38,791 nucleotides of DNA from Nitrospirota bacterium (GCA_023475105.1 JAMCWJ010000074.1:1-38791), one strand, 5' to 3'; numbered from the stretch's first letter, positions 8,896 to 17,379 are shown. Made by a program: numbers and translations. The notes: generated by a model from the letters alone, not told the origin.

Positions 8896-9639
8896 TTAGA
8901 TCGTCTCTGCGAGGGCCCTGACAAAGTGCCATAAACTCCTCGAGGCGATGCCGGAGTTCAGCCCGAGTCCGATACTCCGTGGTATCAGCGCCGGTCTCGT
9001 CGCAAGGACCCGGAGGGCGCGGGAAAGCCTATACTTCCCTGATTCATCCGCTACGCCGAGCAACCCGGGCGGGATCTCCTCGTCGGCCCTGTCGGAAATG
9101 GAACGGATTGCAAGGAAAGGCAGGCCCTTCTCCGCTGAAAGTTTCGCAAGGAAGAACGCTTCCATATCACACACCGGAAAGGGAAGCCCGACGTGCAGAA
9201 GCTTCCTCACCTCGGATTTTGTCAACCACTTTGCAAGGGTGAGGACACTCCCCTCGCGCACAGTCAATGAACTGCCGAGTTTCCTGATCATCTCGCCGGT
9301 CTCCGGAAGTTCCATGGTTTCCTCGATGCCGTCCCTGACGAGCAGGACCCTCGAAGCAGACACGAGGTCCCCGATCCGGGCGCCTTCATAGAGAGCGCCT
9401 CCGAATCCCGCCGACAGAACAACGTCCGGCTTGTGTTCGTCGAGAATATACCACAGCGACTCTTCTGCGCCCGCCACTCTCATCCCTGTCTGTACCAGTA
9501 TGATCTCGCTCGCTGCGTACCGTGCACGATGCAGCTCAAAGGGAAACTTCTTCGCGGCGGTCAGAGGCCCGACATTGCGCATGATATGGCGCAACTCCTG
9601 CGGAAAGGCCGAAAAAATCGCCAATTTCTTTGCCGTCAT
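8896..9639 (-). CDS. hpnG: HpnG, hopanoid-associated nucleoside phosphorylase
   Basis: This 247-residue protein belongs to the PNP/MTA nucleosidase fold. HpnG-type enzymes remove adenine from adenosylhopane to give ribosylhopane (or its phosphate), the step after HpnH. Visible family features are the N-terminal IFSAFPQELRHI, the glycine-rich VVLSAGFGGAL loop (about residues 74-84), VCDMEAFFLA (substrate-binding Met-Glu, about residues 156-166) and AIRSISDRADEE, with the catalytic-type Asp in the S-D pair. It is encoded convergently with the hopanoid operon, 12 nt from the DUF422 stop, and lies downstream of the CopD gene on the same strand. No strong ribosome binding site precedes ATG 9639. 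Confidence 0.86.
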   Translation of the reverse strand: MTAKKLAIFSAFPQELRHIMRNVGPLTAAKKFPFELHRARYAASEIILVQTGMRVAGAEESLWYILDEHKPDVVLSAGFGGALYEGARIGDLVSASRVLLVRDGIEETMELPETGEMIRKLGSSLTVREGSVLTLAKWLTKSEVRKLLHVGLPFPVCDMEAFFLAKLSAEKGLPFLAIRSISDRADEEIPPGLLGVADESGKYRLSRALRVLATRPALIPRSIGLGLNSGIASRSLWHFVRALAETI

Positions 9640-9782
9640 AGAGATCAGCTAAGGGCACTTCTTTCGTCAGGCCCGATATTGCCCCTTATGCACTGTAAGA
9701 CTGCCTGACCGATCACGAGTATGCCCCATAGCCCCTCTTAATTTTACCCTATCCGGAGAGGTTATTCCATCGTCGGGTCAGT

Positions 9783-10838
9783 TCACTTTTCGTCGTGGTG
9801 CGGCATCGAGGGCGTTCCCCCCCGCTGATGCCCGAGATGCGAGGCATGGCGCGCCGGGACCTCATGACGGAGCACGGCGGCACAAAGAAGAACCCCGATT
9901 ATGAGTAATGCTTCGACTCTCACACTGCGCTTGAACCGTAAGACAATCTTGTACCCGCTTTGATCGCGTAGAAATCGTAGAACAAATCGATCCGCAACGC
10001 GCTTCATGATTCCCTGATTGCCGGAAGAAAAGCCTCCCCATTGCTGCAAGAGCGGCACATTGATATAGCGGTTAAAAGCGCCGAAATTGATGAGGAGAAC
10101 AAACAGAATGATCTTCGCAATCACGGTCATGCCGTAGGCTGTTTTCCAGAGGGCCCCGAAACCGCCCACATACGTCCATGCGTTGTACAATGCGGTCGCC
10201 GCAATAAACCCAACGGCAACACCGGCAATCTTTGAGAACCTGCGCGCAATATCAGCGGTGAGCGGGGCCGCCCCTTCGCCTTTCTCCACGAGTTCGGGCA
10301 GGATAAAGAACGACAGCACGAGAAGACCCCCTCCCCAGACGGCAGAAGGCAAGAGATGGAGCCAGTCCATGATTTCAGCGACGCTAAAATCTCCCTTATC
10401 CGAGGCGTGTCCCGATAAGCTCTCGGTCGCGGAGATCACAACCATCAGACCGAGCAGGAAGACCAGGAACAGACGTGAGTCCCGGCGACGGCAGAAAACA
10501 TTCAGCAAAAGCAAAGAGAGGATTTCAGCGGTCATGCGGGCAATCCAGACACTGCCGAAGTGCGTGCGGAAAAGCACAATGGGCAGCACGGGAACAATTG
10601 CGGAAAGGCGCACGCCGCTCATTTCGACCGCGCGTACCAGCAGGTTGGACGATGTACACAGGATCATCACGATGACACCCGCGCCGAATGTCCGCCACAT
10701 ACCGCCGAGATGACGCTCTGCGCGGGAGAATCCCACCCCGGCGGAAGGAGGGAAGACCAAGAGACGGTGCACGAGGACCCCGATGCAGAACGCCAGGGAG
10801 GCAAGCTCGAACCATCCGGGAATCACATGCAAGAACGC
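9783..10838 (-). CDS. CopD-family (copper resistance D) membrane protein
   Basis: A polytopic inner-membrane protein of about 350 residues with eight to nine hydrophobic helices and the CopD-domain pattern: an HLLPSAVWGGGLLVLSFF helix, and ATALYNAWTYVGGFGALWKTAYG followed by AKIILFVLLINFGAFNRY. CopD/PcoD proteins are linked to copper handling across the inner membrane, though substrate proof is limited. The C-terminus is His-rich (HEVP, HASHLGHQ, PHHDEK), consistent with metal binding. The frame can start at TTG 10871 or ATG 10838. Neither has a clear ribosome binding site, and I prefer the ATG. The TTG would lie 7 nt after the stop of the upstream exported protein, so the two are probably co-transcribed. 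Confidence 0.75.
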   Translation of the reverse strand, partial: AFLHVIPGWFELASLAFCIGVLVHRLLVFPPSAGVGFSRAERHLGGMWRTFGAGVIVMILCTSSNLLVRAVEMSGVRLSAIVPVLPIVLFRTHFGSVWIARMTAEILSLLLLNVFCRRRDSRLFLVFLLGLMVVISATESLSGHASDKGDFSVAEIMDWLHLLPSAVWGGGLLVLSFFILPELVEKGEGAAPLTADIARRFSKIAGVAVGFIAATALYNAWTYVGGFGALWKTAYGMTVIAKIILFVLLINFGAFNRYINVPLLQQWGGFSSGNQGIMKRVADRFVLRFLRDQSGYKIVLRFKRSVRVEALLIIGVLLCAAVLRHEVPARHASHLGHQRGGTPSMPHHDEK

Positions 10839-10878
10839 CATGATTGTTGTTTCGAATCCAGGCTGGTGCAAAGTTTTT

Positions 10879-11826
10879 TCAGTGGAATACCGGCCTTCCT
10901 ATACTCTTGGGGAAAAGGTCATCGAGGTAGAGGTGAAAAAGACCGAGAAAACCGACGTTGCTTCCCGTTCGCGAGTTAATCGGGATCTGGGCCGCAACCC
11001 CCAGCTGGACATATTTGCCTGCCCAGATAATTCCCGGGTTCATCGTGCCCGTCGTCTGACCCTTGCAATCTGCGTTCATGCAGGTTTCCATCGGGAACTC
11101 CACCACAAGTATCATGCGCTTAAAGGGATTCTCCAGGCCGACATCCTTCACAAACGACTGGAGGTACATGAGACTGTACTGCAGCGAAAATGCCCAGTTC
11201 AGGGTCGTGGGGTTGCGTTCCACGATTGTTTCTCCGGTGTCGGGATCGATAGAAACATTGCCGGATCTCGTAGGAAAACTAGGGCCGATGACGCCGGTAA
11301 TTGCGAAGGGCCTTAGGAATTTCACCGATTCGGGCAGGTCGCCGAAGCCTTTGCCGAAAAAAAACGCAGGAGAAATGGTCGAAAAGGACTCCGCGATCCG
11401 GTGAGCCCCGGTTCCGCCGATGTCGAAGTCCGTGCCGACTGAAAGGATCAATTCATGGGGCTCATTCGTAAGAAACTGCCATTTCGCACCTATGCCGAGA
11501 TTGTCCCAGCCGTTCGCCGAACTGCCGTCGCTTGCCCGGAGGTGTAAGTAAGCCTCGTGGAATTCCAGTCCGAAGTTGGGCAGCAGACGTTTGGAATAAT
11601 CGATATCGATCTGGGTCAGCTTGTTCGGCTCGTCCCCGGCCTGTTTGATGTGGTTGAAAAGGATCGAAAACTCATCGGAAATAAAAGGGTCGTCGACTTG
11701 GAAGGTAGTCGGAAAAAACCTTTTTCCCGCAAACCCGTGGGCCCAGGAAGATGCGGGCACAAAGAGAATAATCGCCAGCGCGAGACCAAAGGTTTGCAGC
11801 GACCATACTGCTATTGAACCCCTCAT
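10879..11826 (-). CDS. Exported beta-barrel-like protein of unknown function
   Basis: A 315-residue protein with a clear signal peptide (cleavage after about residue 29, SSWAHG). The rest has alternating hydrophobic/polar strands rich in Gly, Phe and Tyr, as in outer-membrane transporter-like or MetA-pathway-of-phenol-type proteins. A start at ATG 11826 is supported by AAGGTGGAAG just upstream. The gene runs into the CopD gene, which suggests a paired role, possibly export or sensing of a metal or small molecule. That is inference. I do not recognise a named family with certainty. Confidence 0.65.
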   Translation of the reverse strand: MRGSIAVWSLQTFGLALAIILFVPASSWAHGFAGKRFFPTTFQVDDPFISDEFSILFNHIKQAGDEPNKLTQIDIDYSKRLLPNFGLEFHEAYLHLRASDGSSANGWDNLGIGAKWQFLTNEPHELILSVGTDFDIGGTGAHRIAESFSTISPAFFFGKGFGDLPESVKFLRPFAITGVIGPSFPTRSGNVSIDPDTGETIVERNPTTLNWAFSLQYSLMYLQSFVKDVGLENPFKRMILVVEFPMETCMNADCKGQTTGTMNPGIIWAGKYVQLGVAAQIPINSRTGSNVGFLGLFHLYLDDLFPKSIGRPVFH

Positions 11827-12097
11827 TTTCTTCCACCTTAACAGGCAACGTTATTTTTCATCCTATCATCGACCTGAAAGAGTGTCAATCACCTCCCGGC
11901 CGAACCACGGCATTTCCACGACCATCTCAGGATAGACAGAACGGCGAAAGATGATGCAACTAATCAATGGCTTCATGCTAAATAGTCCTGCCTTTTTGTT
12001 ACTAATGAGGTCGAAAGAAAGCGACATCTCCTTAGTATCGAATCTCGTTGTTATCATCGTGCACGCGATGATTTACTATGACTGCACATTTTCATAG

Positions 12098-12128
12098 AAG
12101 AGGACGGAGGCTGCGCCCCTGTCCTCTT
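12098..12128 (-). terminator. Strong hairpin after the split-Soret-like cytochrome gene
   Basis: AAGAGGAC (12098-12105) and GTCCTCTT (12121-12128) form an 8-bp stem with further pairing inside the GC-rich loop. It lies 36 nt past the stop of the minus-strand gene ending at 12165. No U-run follows, so termination or mRNA protection are both possible. Apart from this hairpin I see nothing in the 338-bp spacer 11827-12164. Confidence 0.4.
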
Positions 12129-12164
12129 CCGATTGTTTATCTAATTCACAACTACGACCCTTCT

Positions 12165-13013
12165 CTAATGCTTGCCGGTGAGTATGTCCATCCCGGTGCC
12201 GAACGGTCCCGGCGAAGGGATTTTGTCGCCGTGACAATCTGTACAGTTATTCTGAGAGGGTATCTTGTTTGCCATGACAGGCGACGTATGGGCAGTTTTG
12301 AACTTGGCGTCCGCCCAGTCGTTTAAAAGCTCAATCGTCCTGGTGGCGACATCGGCTGACAGTCTGGCGCATCTGTCCATCTGCTGGGCGCTCAGGAATC
12401 CCACACCCTCGGGGCCCTTACCCTCTGCAATGCCCTCCGCCTTCATCCACTTGCCGACCGATATGTGGCAAACAGGAGAATGGCTTGTGCTCTTCGCCTT
12501 CAACTCCGCCTTCGGATGATCGGGCACATAAATCGGCAGCGCCGTCTCTGAATAGAAATCCACCACCTCGTTAGCTATCTGCTCTCCTGTCTTATGCCCT
12601 GTTGCAAGTGACGCAGCAATGCCCGACCCTATTAATGTCCCGCAGGTTCCACCCCATCCTGCTGTTCCGCCGTGGGCAAATATGAACGCTTCTAAGGGGA
12701 GTGACTTATAGGGCTCTCCCACCTTTTCCTTGAGCATCTCGACTATTCCGCTTAAAGTCGCAAATGTGCAAAACCCCTTGAACCAGTTGGCATGGGCGAT
12801 CTCGGCGGCCCTCTTAATATCCTTCGAACTGAACTTCTTATAGGGCCACGGCAGTTCTGAGGACATCTTCTTTGCCGCCTCCGCATTTCCCAATATCTTT
12901 GTCCCAAACCCGGATACAACAGCTATCCCGGTAGCTCCAACCACCAATTTACCCATGCCTTTGATAAGACCCCTTCTCGACACCTTCTCTTCCAACAACT
13001 TTCCAACTTCCAT
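12165..13013 (-). CDS. Tat-exported split-Soret-like cytochrome c (C_GCAxxG_C_C family)
   Basis: A 282-residue protein with a twin-arginine signal (SRRGLIKG followed by a hydrophobic stretch, residues 12-45), so export of a folded, cofactor-bearing protein is likely. The mature part has the spaced cysteines of the C_GCAxxG_C_C/split-Soret cytochrome family: FCTFATLSG, the glycine-rich GGTAGWGGTCGTLIGSG block, SPVCHIS, RCARLSA, and one canonical heme site CTDCH near the C-terminus. Split-Soret cytochrome from Desulfovibrio is a dimeric cytochrome c of unclear physiological role. Only one CxxCH is visible here. The start is ATG 13013 with AAGGAGGTAAG upstream. No redox partner is adjacent. Confidence 0.75.
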   Translation of the reverse strand: MEVGKLLEEKVSRRGLIKGMGKLVVGATGIAVVSGFGTKILGNAEAAKKMSSELPWPYKKFSSKDIKRAAEIAHANWFKGFCTFATLSGIVEMLKEKVGEPYKSLPLEAFIFAHGGTAGWGGTCGTLIGSGIAASLATGHKTGEQIANEVVDFYSETALPIYVPDHPKAELKAKSTSHSPVCHISVGKWMKAEGIAEGKGPEGVGFLSAQQMDRCARLSADVATRTIELLNDWADAKFKTAHTSPVMANKIPSQNNCTDCHGDKIPSPGPFGTGMDILTGKH

Positions 13014-13118
13014 GACTCTTACCTCCTTATCGGCGTTAACGTTATGATCCGCCTGTTATGAAGCGGAAGGCCTTGTATACCTGTTCGAGTAAAGAGCACC
13101 TCGTGCTGAAAAAAAAAT

Positions 13119-13163
13119 GGCTCCACTTCAGAGTTATTTTTCAATAACTTCCGAAGCGGAGCC
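13119..13163 (-). terminator. Intrinsic terminator of the small secreted protein gene
   Basis: On the minus strand an imperfect 20-bp inverted repeat (GGCTCC...GTTATT with a short loop) is followed directly by a run of T (plus-strand A-run 13110-13117). It lies about 100 nt downstream of the stop at 13266, supporting that this small gene is a real, separately ended transcript. Confidence 0.75.
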
Positions 13164-13175
13164 GAAGTTGAAGGG

Positions 13176-13203
13176 GAGGAAAGTTTGAAGAAGAACTTTC
13201 CTC
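13176..13203. repeat. Second perfect hairpin next to the terminator
   Basis: GAGGAAAGTT (13176-13185) and AACTTTCCTC (13194-13203) form a perfect 10-bp stem with an 8-nt loop, directly before the terminator in the direction of transcription. It may be a 3' stability element or part of a bipartite terminator. Confidence 0.55.
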
Positions 13204-13265
13204 ACACAGGCAGTCCACCTGTATCTCTGAAAAACTCTGACTCCTAGACTTCGGAGTGAAGGGGG

Positions 13266-13547
13266 CTAAATTCTCGGAGGATGTTCTTCTTGTGCTGCGA
13301 TTAACAGAGGATGAAACATAACGTCGACGACGTGCGTGAAACCGACAAATCCTGCCGGTAAGATGGTACACGGGCATTCATGGATCCCCGGCATCGTGGA
13401 GTTTGCGGATAGGGCGGGGTTCGCTGCATCGCAGATGTCCAGCATAATAAGAAACGTTCCGTTGCCGGCAGGAGAGGGTGTGACGGACAGCGGTACAACA
13501 ACCGAGACAGCCAATGCAATCAGGATTACTAGCGCTCTGCCTTTCAT
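13266..13547 (-). CDS. Small secreted protein with conserved-looking cysteines
   Basis: A 93-residue protein with a typical signal peptide (MKGRALVILIALAVSVVVP, then cleavage near residue 27). The short mature domain carries a LDICDA segment, a HECPC motif and several histidines (FTHVV, FHPLL). The Cys/His content would suit metal binding or a disulfide-stabilised periplasmic peptide; this is inference. ATG 13547 has only a weak ribosome binding site, but a strong terminator downstream supports expression. It lies near CopD and exported proteins on the same strand. No family recognised. Confidence 0.5.
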   Translation of the reverse strand: MKGRALVILIALAVSVVVPLSVTPSPAGNGTFLIMLDICDAANPALSANSTMPGIHECPCTILPAGFVGFTHVVDVMFHPLLIAAQEEHPPRI

Positions 13548-13721
13548 CTGCCCGTTATTGTTGTGGATGCGCTTTTATTTGTCAACTTCAAATTATGATT
13601 ATCAGATGGGGATGAGAGGCGCCAATGCCGCGAACAGTTGATCCACTCCCAATCTGACGCTCACTGCCGCAATCTTCCTTTCGCTTGCATATAGTTCTTC
13701 TTTTTTTCTGCCCTTGGCATC

Positions 13722-14552
13722 TCAGCTCAGTTTAATGTGCATAGCACGCCCTGACAAAAAAGCGCTTATAAAGAAGAGGAAATTCACCATGACGATTGTT
13801 GCACCCGTTGGAAGGTTCAGCAGAAAGGACGAGTAAATTCCGACAAGCACAGACAATATTGCAGAAATGGAAGAGAGTATCATCGTATTTCTAAAGCTCT
13901 TTGCGATCTGGAGGGCTGTTACGGCAGGCAGTATCAGCAAGGCGGAGGTCAGCATAATTCCGACTACCTTCATAGCAAGCACAACTGTTATGCCCGTGAG
14001 AACAACAAGAAGCGAATTGATCCTCTTAACATTGATTCCGGTTATCCTCGCAAATTCCTCGTCAAAAGTGGTCGAGAAATATTCATTGTAGAAAAGGAAT
14101 ACTACGGAAAGTACAATGACGGAAAGGATTATTGATGTGACGACTTCCACACTGCTGATCGACAGAATATTGCCGAACAGAAAGCTGAAGAGGTCGACGT
14201 TAAAGCCGCCCGACAGACCGGCAACGATAACCCCTCCTGCAATGCCTATGGAAGATACAATGCCTATTGCCGCATCTCCGAAAAGCCTGGCCTTTTGCAT
14301 CAGCTTCATGATGCCCAGTGAACTTGCCATGACGACCGGAATAGCAACAAAGGAAGGTTGCAGTCCCAGAAGCAAGCCGATCGCAACGCTCCCGAAGGTT
14401 ACGTGCGCGAGACCGTCACCGATCAAAGAAAGCCTCCGCAGGACAAGGAGCACGCCCAGGATTGAGCACACCAGCGCGATTAACGAACCTGCGATAAAAG
14501 CCTTTCTGATGAATGAATACTGAAGTGCAGAGAATATATCCATATCAGTCAT
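13722..14552 (-). CDS. znuB: Zinc/manganese ABC transporter permease
   Basis: A 276-residue ABC-3 family permease with about eight hydrophobic helices. The signature GDGLAHVTFGSVAIGLLLG appears in the second helix region, and a KVVGIMLTSALLILPAV motif near residue 205 is typical of ZnuB/MntB/TroC proteins. It forms the membrane channel for the ATPase encoded just upstream, whose stop it overlaps by 8 nt. It is the last gene of the fur-znuA-znuC-znuB operon. Zn versus Mn cannot be told from the permease alone. Confidence 0.93.
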   Translation of the reverse strand: MTDMDIFSALQYSFIRKAFIAGSLIALVCSILGVLLVLRRLSLIGDGLAHVTFGSVAIGLLLGLQPSFVAIPVVMASSLGIMKLMQKARLFGDAAIGIVSSIGIAGGVIVAGLSGGFNVDLFSFLFGNILSISSVEVVTSIILSVIVLSVVFLFYNEYFSTTFDEEFARITGINVKRINSLLVVLTGITVVLAMKVVGIMLTSALLILPAVTALQIAKSFRNTMILSSISAILSVLVGIYSSFLLNLPTGATIVMVNFLFFISAFLSGRAMHIKLS

Positions 14553-15312
14553 GCCTATGGCATATCAGGTGCTGGGCAAATTCACCGAAATAGTGCGCCA
14601 TATTCTCGGATAAACAGAAGTTTTCGAAGCTTCCATAAAAGATGATCTTCTTATCGAGGTACAAGAGTTTGGAAGCGTATTTCCCGATGCTCGCCATGTC
14701 ATGGGTAACAAGAATAATTGTCACATTCTTGCTGAGGTTAAGCTCCCGAAGGAGTTGGAAGAAGTTTTCTCTCGCTTCAGGATCAAGAGCTGTTGTCGGC
14801 TCATCAAGGATCAGAAGTTCCGGCTTATTTACAATTGCCCTTGCAACGAGGACCCTCTGTTGCTGGCCGCCGGAAAGCTCTCCGATCAATGCATCCTTTA
14901 TATCGATCACTCCAGTCAAAGTCATGGCTTCATCTACCAGTTCCGCATCACCCTTCAAAATACGTTTTGGGAATTTCTTTTTTGAAAATAATCCTAATGA
15001 AACAATCTCCTTTACGGTTGCAGGGAAATAGGGATTGAAATTTGTCAATTTCTGAGGCAGATAACCGATCTTATGCCGCTCTTCGAATGCGGACGGGTCT
15101 GTCCCAAACAGGCTGACCGTGCCATTCCCCGGTGGCATAAGACCAAGGATGATCTTGATAACAGTGGTTTTGCCCGAGCCGTTCGGCCCAACGAGTCCAA
15201 TGTAATCGCCTTTTTCTACAGTAAAAGACACTTCGCACAGCGCTTCGAGCGGCCCATAGCGAAAACATAAATTTGCCACAGACAAAATTGGGCCCGTATT
15301 ACTTGCATTCAA
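14545..15312 (-). CDS. znuC: Zinc/manganese ABC transporter ATPase
   Basis: A 255-residue ABC ATPase with Walker A GPNGSGKTT (residues 38-46), the signature LSGGQQQR, Walker B LLILDEPTTALD and the switch histidine in LVTHD. Sequence and context place it in the ZnuC/MntB-type group that energises metal uptake. Its start overlaps the 3' end of the binding-protein gene by 14 nt, and its own end overlaps the permease gene, so translation is probably coupled. Confidence 0.94.
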   Translation of the reverse strand: MNASNTGPILSVANLCFRYGPLEALCEVSFTVEKGDYIGLVGPNGSGKTTVIKIILGLMPPGNGTVSLFGTDPSAFEERHKIGYLPQKLTNFNPYFPATVKEIVSLGLFSKKKFPKRILKGDAELVDEAMTLTGVIDIKDALIGELSGGQQQRVLVARAIVNKPELLILDEPTTALDPEARENFFQLLRELNLSKNVTIILVTHDMASIGKYASKLLYLDKKIIFYGSFENFCLSENMAHYFGEFAQHLICHRHD

Positions 15313-16231
15313 GGCCGATCCTCATGTTGTCGAGATCCTTTTTCAGTATATCGAAGAAAGAGAGACCTTGCTCAAGCTGATTCCTGGACACGTTGTGAGC
15401 GGCATTGAGAAGCAGCATTTTAGCTTTGGTTTCACCAGCGATAGTCTCGGCGATCTTGGGACTGGTTAGTTCTTCGTAAAAAACATATCTGATCTTGTCC
15501 TTTTTTATCTGCTCCACCAGCTTGACCAAATCACTCGCCGTTGGTTCGGCATCCGGCGATACCCCCTGAGCTGCCAGATATTTCAAGCCGTAACGCTTAG
15601 CCATATAACCGAAAGCATAGTGGCCGCCATAGACGATTTCCTTGTCCTTGCAGGTCGCAAGAGTCGTCTTATATAAGGTATCCAATTCAGTTAGTTTGTC
15701 GCGGTAATCTTCTGCTTTCTGTTCATAAAAGTCCTTATGAGCGCCGTCTTTTAATTGGAATGCCTGCATGATGTTCTTAACCATTATCTTGGCATTGTCA
15801 AAATCCAACCAGATGTGCGGATCAAACGAGCCGGCAGGCTCGTCTGCATCATGGAAAACCCCCGGGATCATTTTTGTACCGCGGCTCGCATCGACAACGA
15901 GCAGATTCTCGTTAGCAGCACCCTTAATGATTTCTTCAGCCCATGGCTCCATAAATCTTCCCGTATAGACAAAAATATCTGCTTCGTTGATTTTGACAAT
16001 GTCGCTTGGTTTGGGCTCAAAGGAATGGGCTTCCACTCCCGGCGGCAAAAGCAAAGATACATCCGACTTGTCTGCTCCGATGCTCCCGGCCATATCATAA
16101 AGCGGAAAGAGCGTTGTTATGACCTTGAGTTTCTTCATCCCGGCAGGTTCTTCACCCCTCTTTGTGCACGCGGGAAAAGGACCGACCAGAATAATAAGAA
16201 CGAGTAAGACAACCACCCTTCTATATTTCAT
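15299..16231 (-). CDS. znuA: Zinc/manganese ABC transporter solute-binding lipoprotein
   Basis: A 310-residue cluster A-I (TroA/ZnuA-like) binding protein. The N-terminus is a lipoprotein signal with Cys in GPFPACTK (residue 22), so it is probably anchored in the inner membrane. The three expected metal histidines are visible in VEAHSFEP, FDPHIWLD and GGHYAFGY. The long His-rich loop seen in many ZnuA proteins is missing, so Mn or another divalent metal remains possible. Its start overlaps the Fur-family gene by 11 nt. Confidence 0.92.
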   Translation of the reverse strand: MKYRRVVVLLVLIILVGPFPACTKRGEEPAGMKKLKVITTLFPLYDMAGSIGADKSDVSLLLPPGVEAHSFEPKPSDIVKINEADIFVYTGRFMEPWAEEIIKGAANENLLVVDASRGTKMIPGVFHDADEPAGSFDPHIWLDFDNAKIMVKNIMQAFQLKDGAHKDFYEQKAEDYRDKLTELDTLYKTTLATCKDKEIVYGGHYAFGYMAKRYGLKYLAAQGVSPDAEPTASDLVKLVEQIKKDKIRYVFYEELTSPKIAETIAGETKAKMLLLNAAHNVSRNQLEQGLSFFDILKKDLDNMRIGLECK

Positions 16232-16694
16232 TATCCTTTCCTTCCTTGTTCAGGCAATTCCTGCAATAACCGTTTACCTGGAGAATATGCGAAATTACCT
16301 TTCCGTTGTGTTTCCTTTTCACCTCTCTCCGCAGTTCATCGAGTGCACAAAAGTTGATGTCCTCAACATTGCGGCAAGAAAGACAAACGAAATGGTGGTG
16401 GTGGGACCTGTTTGCACAGAAATAATAATACAGTTGCCGGTTCGGATGAGTGACCTTTGAGATGATATTCCTTTCCGAAAGCTCCTCTAAATTGCGGTAA
16501 ATTGTTGGAAGGCCTACACTCCTGAATTGCTTTTTCATTCTTGTCCATATTTCTTCCGGGCTCAAGTATGATGATTCATTCATCAGGATATCGAGGATAG
16601 CAATTCTTTTCGGCGTAATTTTAAGATTCAGACTTCTCAAAATTGTCGAAAAATCAGTATTCATAACAGCGTCTTGTGTCTCAGAGGCACTCAC
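16221..16694 (-). CDS. Fur-family metal-responsive repressor (Zur-like by context)
   Basis: A 157-residue Fur-family repressor. The N-terminal winged helix includes ITPKRIAILDIL and GLPTIYRNLEELSE (recognition helix). The C-terminal dimerisation domain carries the HHHHFVCLSC metal site and two CxxC pairs (CLSC, CRNC) for structural zinc. Position as the first gene of a metal-uptake operon suggests it senses the transported metal, so Zur is likeliest, with Fur or Mur possible. GTG 16694 has GGAG 4 nt upstream; an alternative ATG lies ten codons in. A palindrome upstream probably gives autoregulation. Confidence 0.88.
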   Translation of the reverse strand: MSASETQDAVMNTDFSTILRSLNLKITPKRIAILDILMNESSYLSPEEIWTRMKKQFRSVGLPTIYRNLEELSERNIISKVTHPNRQLYYYFCANRSHHHHFVCLSCRNVEDINFCALDELRREVKRKHNGKVISHILQVNGYCRNCLNKEGKDNEI

Positions 16695-16846
16695 TGATCT
16701 CCATTTGTTAAACTGAAATGTCTTGTTTCATGTGTTTCATGTTCTCCGTTGAATAATTTAATAAACCGCAACCTCATCAAGGATGAATAATAAATCCTTT
16801 TCAACATGCCGGCAAGGCGCATCTCTTTTCCCCGCAATCTGAGACT

Positions 16847-16877
16847 TTAAATAGAACTCATTTCTATTTAAGTAGAA
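16847..16877 (-). promoter_or_regulatory. Fur/Zur-type operator overlapping the znu operon promoter
   Basis: A perfect inverted repeat TTAAATAGAA-N5-TTCTATTTAA (16847-16871) overlaps a second one, TTCTA-N6-TAGAA (16862-16877). On the minus strand a TTGACT -35 (16895-16890) and a TTAAAT -10 (16871-16866), 18 bp apart, put the palindrome on the -10 region. That is a classical repression geometry for the Fur-family regulator encoded about 150 bp downstream. Confidence 0.6.
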
Positions 16878-17164
16878 TACGCCGGCGAAAGTCAAGTCAG
16901 TTCTTGCGGCTGTCAGTTATTTTCAGTGATCACTGGTTGACGCAACATTATCTCAAGTCAATTGAACAAAAAGAAGCAAGAAGATGAAACGCAATCTTCT
17001 TGTCTTGCGGATATAGTTGTTTCTTCTATCCGTGCGCAGCATTTGAGTTTTGTGAAAAATGGAATGCGCGTATTATGATGTTTTTTTTCAATGTCAATTT
17101 ATCTTCGAGTCAGGAATCGCGCGACAATAACCTTAAGCCGATAGAGAAAAGGGGGGGATTTACT

Positions 17165-17275
17165 AATACGTTCGTTAGTAGGATGTCATTCGTGCTTGTC
17201 GGGAATCCTTCTTAAGAGAGACTCCGGTCAAGCCGGAGTGACATTCAAAGGTATCCTACTTATGTTCCCCTTAGT
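17165..17275. repeat. Intergenic repeat: nested inverted repeat with a GTCAT...GTGAC core
   Basis: A 58-bp core (17185-17242) begins GTCATTC and ends GAGTGAC and contains the hairpin ACTCCGG/CCGGAGT (17221-17239). Around it the outer arms TTACTAA-N12-TAGGAT and their inverted copy are equally spaced on both sides. The core has the same layout as the repeat at 31500-31568. The rest of the 906-bp spacer 16695-17601 has no convincing gene. Confidence 0.5.
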
Positions 17276-17351
17276 AAGTACGAATCGGGGCTTCAAACTT
17301 TCTTCACAATCTTGAGTTATAATGAAAACGTTTACAACTTCTCCACCCTCC

Positions 17352-17379
17352 GGCAGCCAAGACCCCCCTCTTGGCTGCC
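17352..17379. repeat. Perfect 11-bp hairpin in the spacer
   Basis: GGCAGCCAAGA (17352-17362) and TCTTGGCTGCC (17369-17379) flank a loop of six C. There is no U-run on either strand. It lies about 220 bp past the stop of the respiratory operon (17602) and could be its terminator or a processing site. Confidence 0.4.

Noticed and set aside
11866-12057. 63-codon minus-strand frame upstream of the exported beta-barrel gene
   Set aside because: No ribosome binding site, no recognisable sequence, and it lies in the expected promoter region of the downstream gene.
17165-17275. Possible CRISPR repeat unit
   Set aside because: Only a single palindromic unit is present, with no regularly spaced copies and no cas genes.
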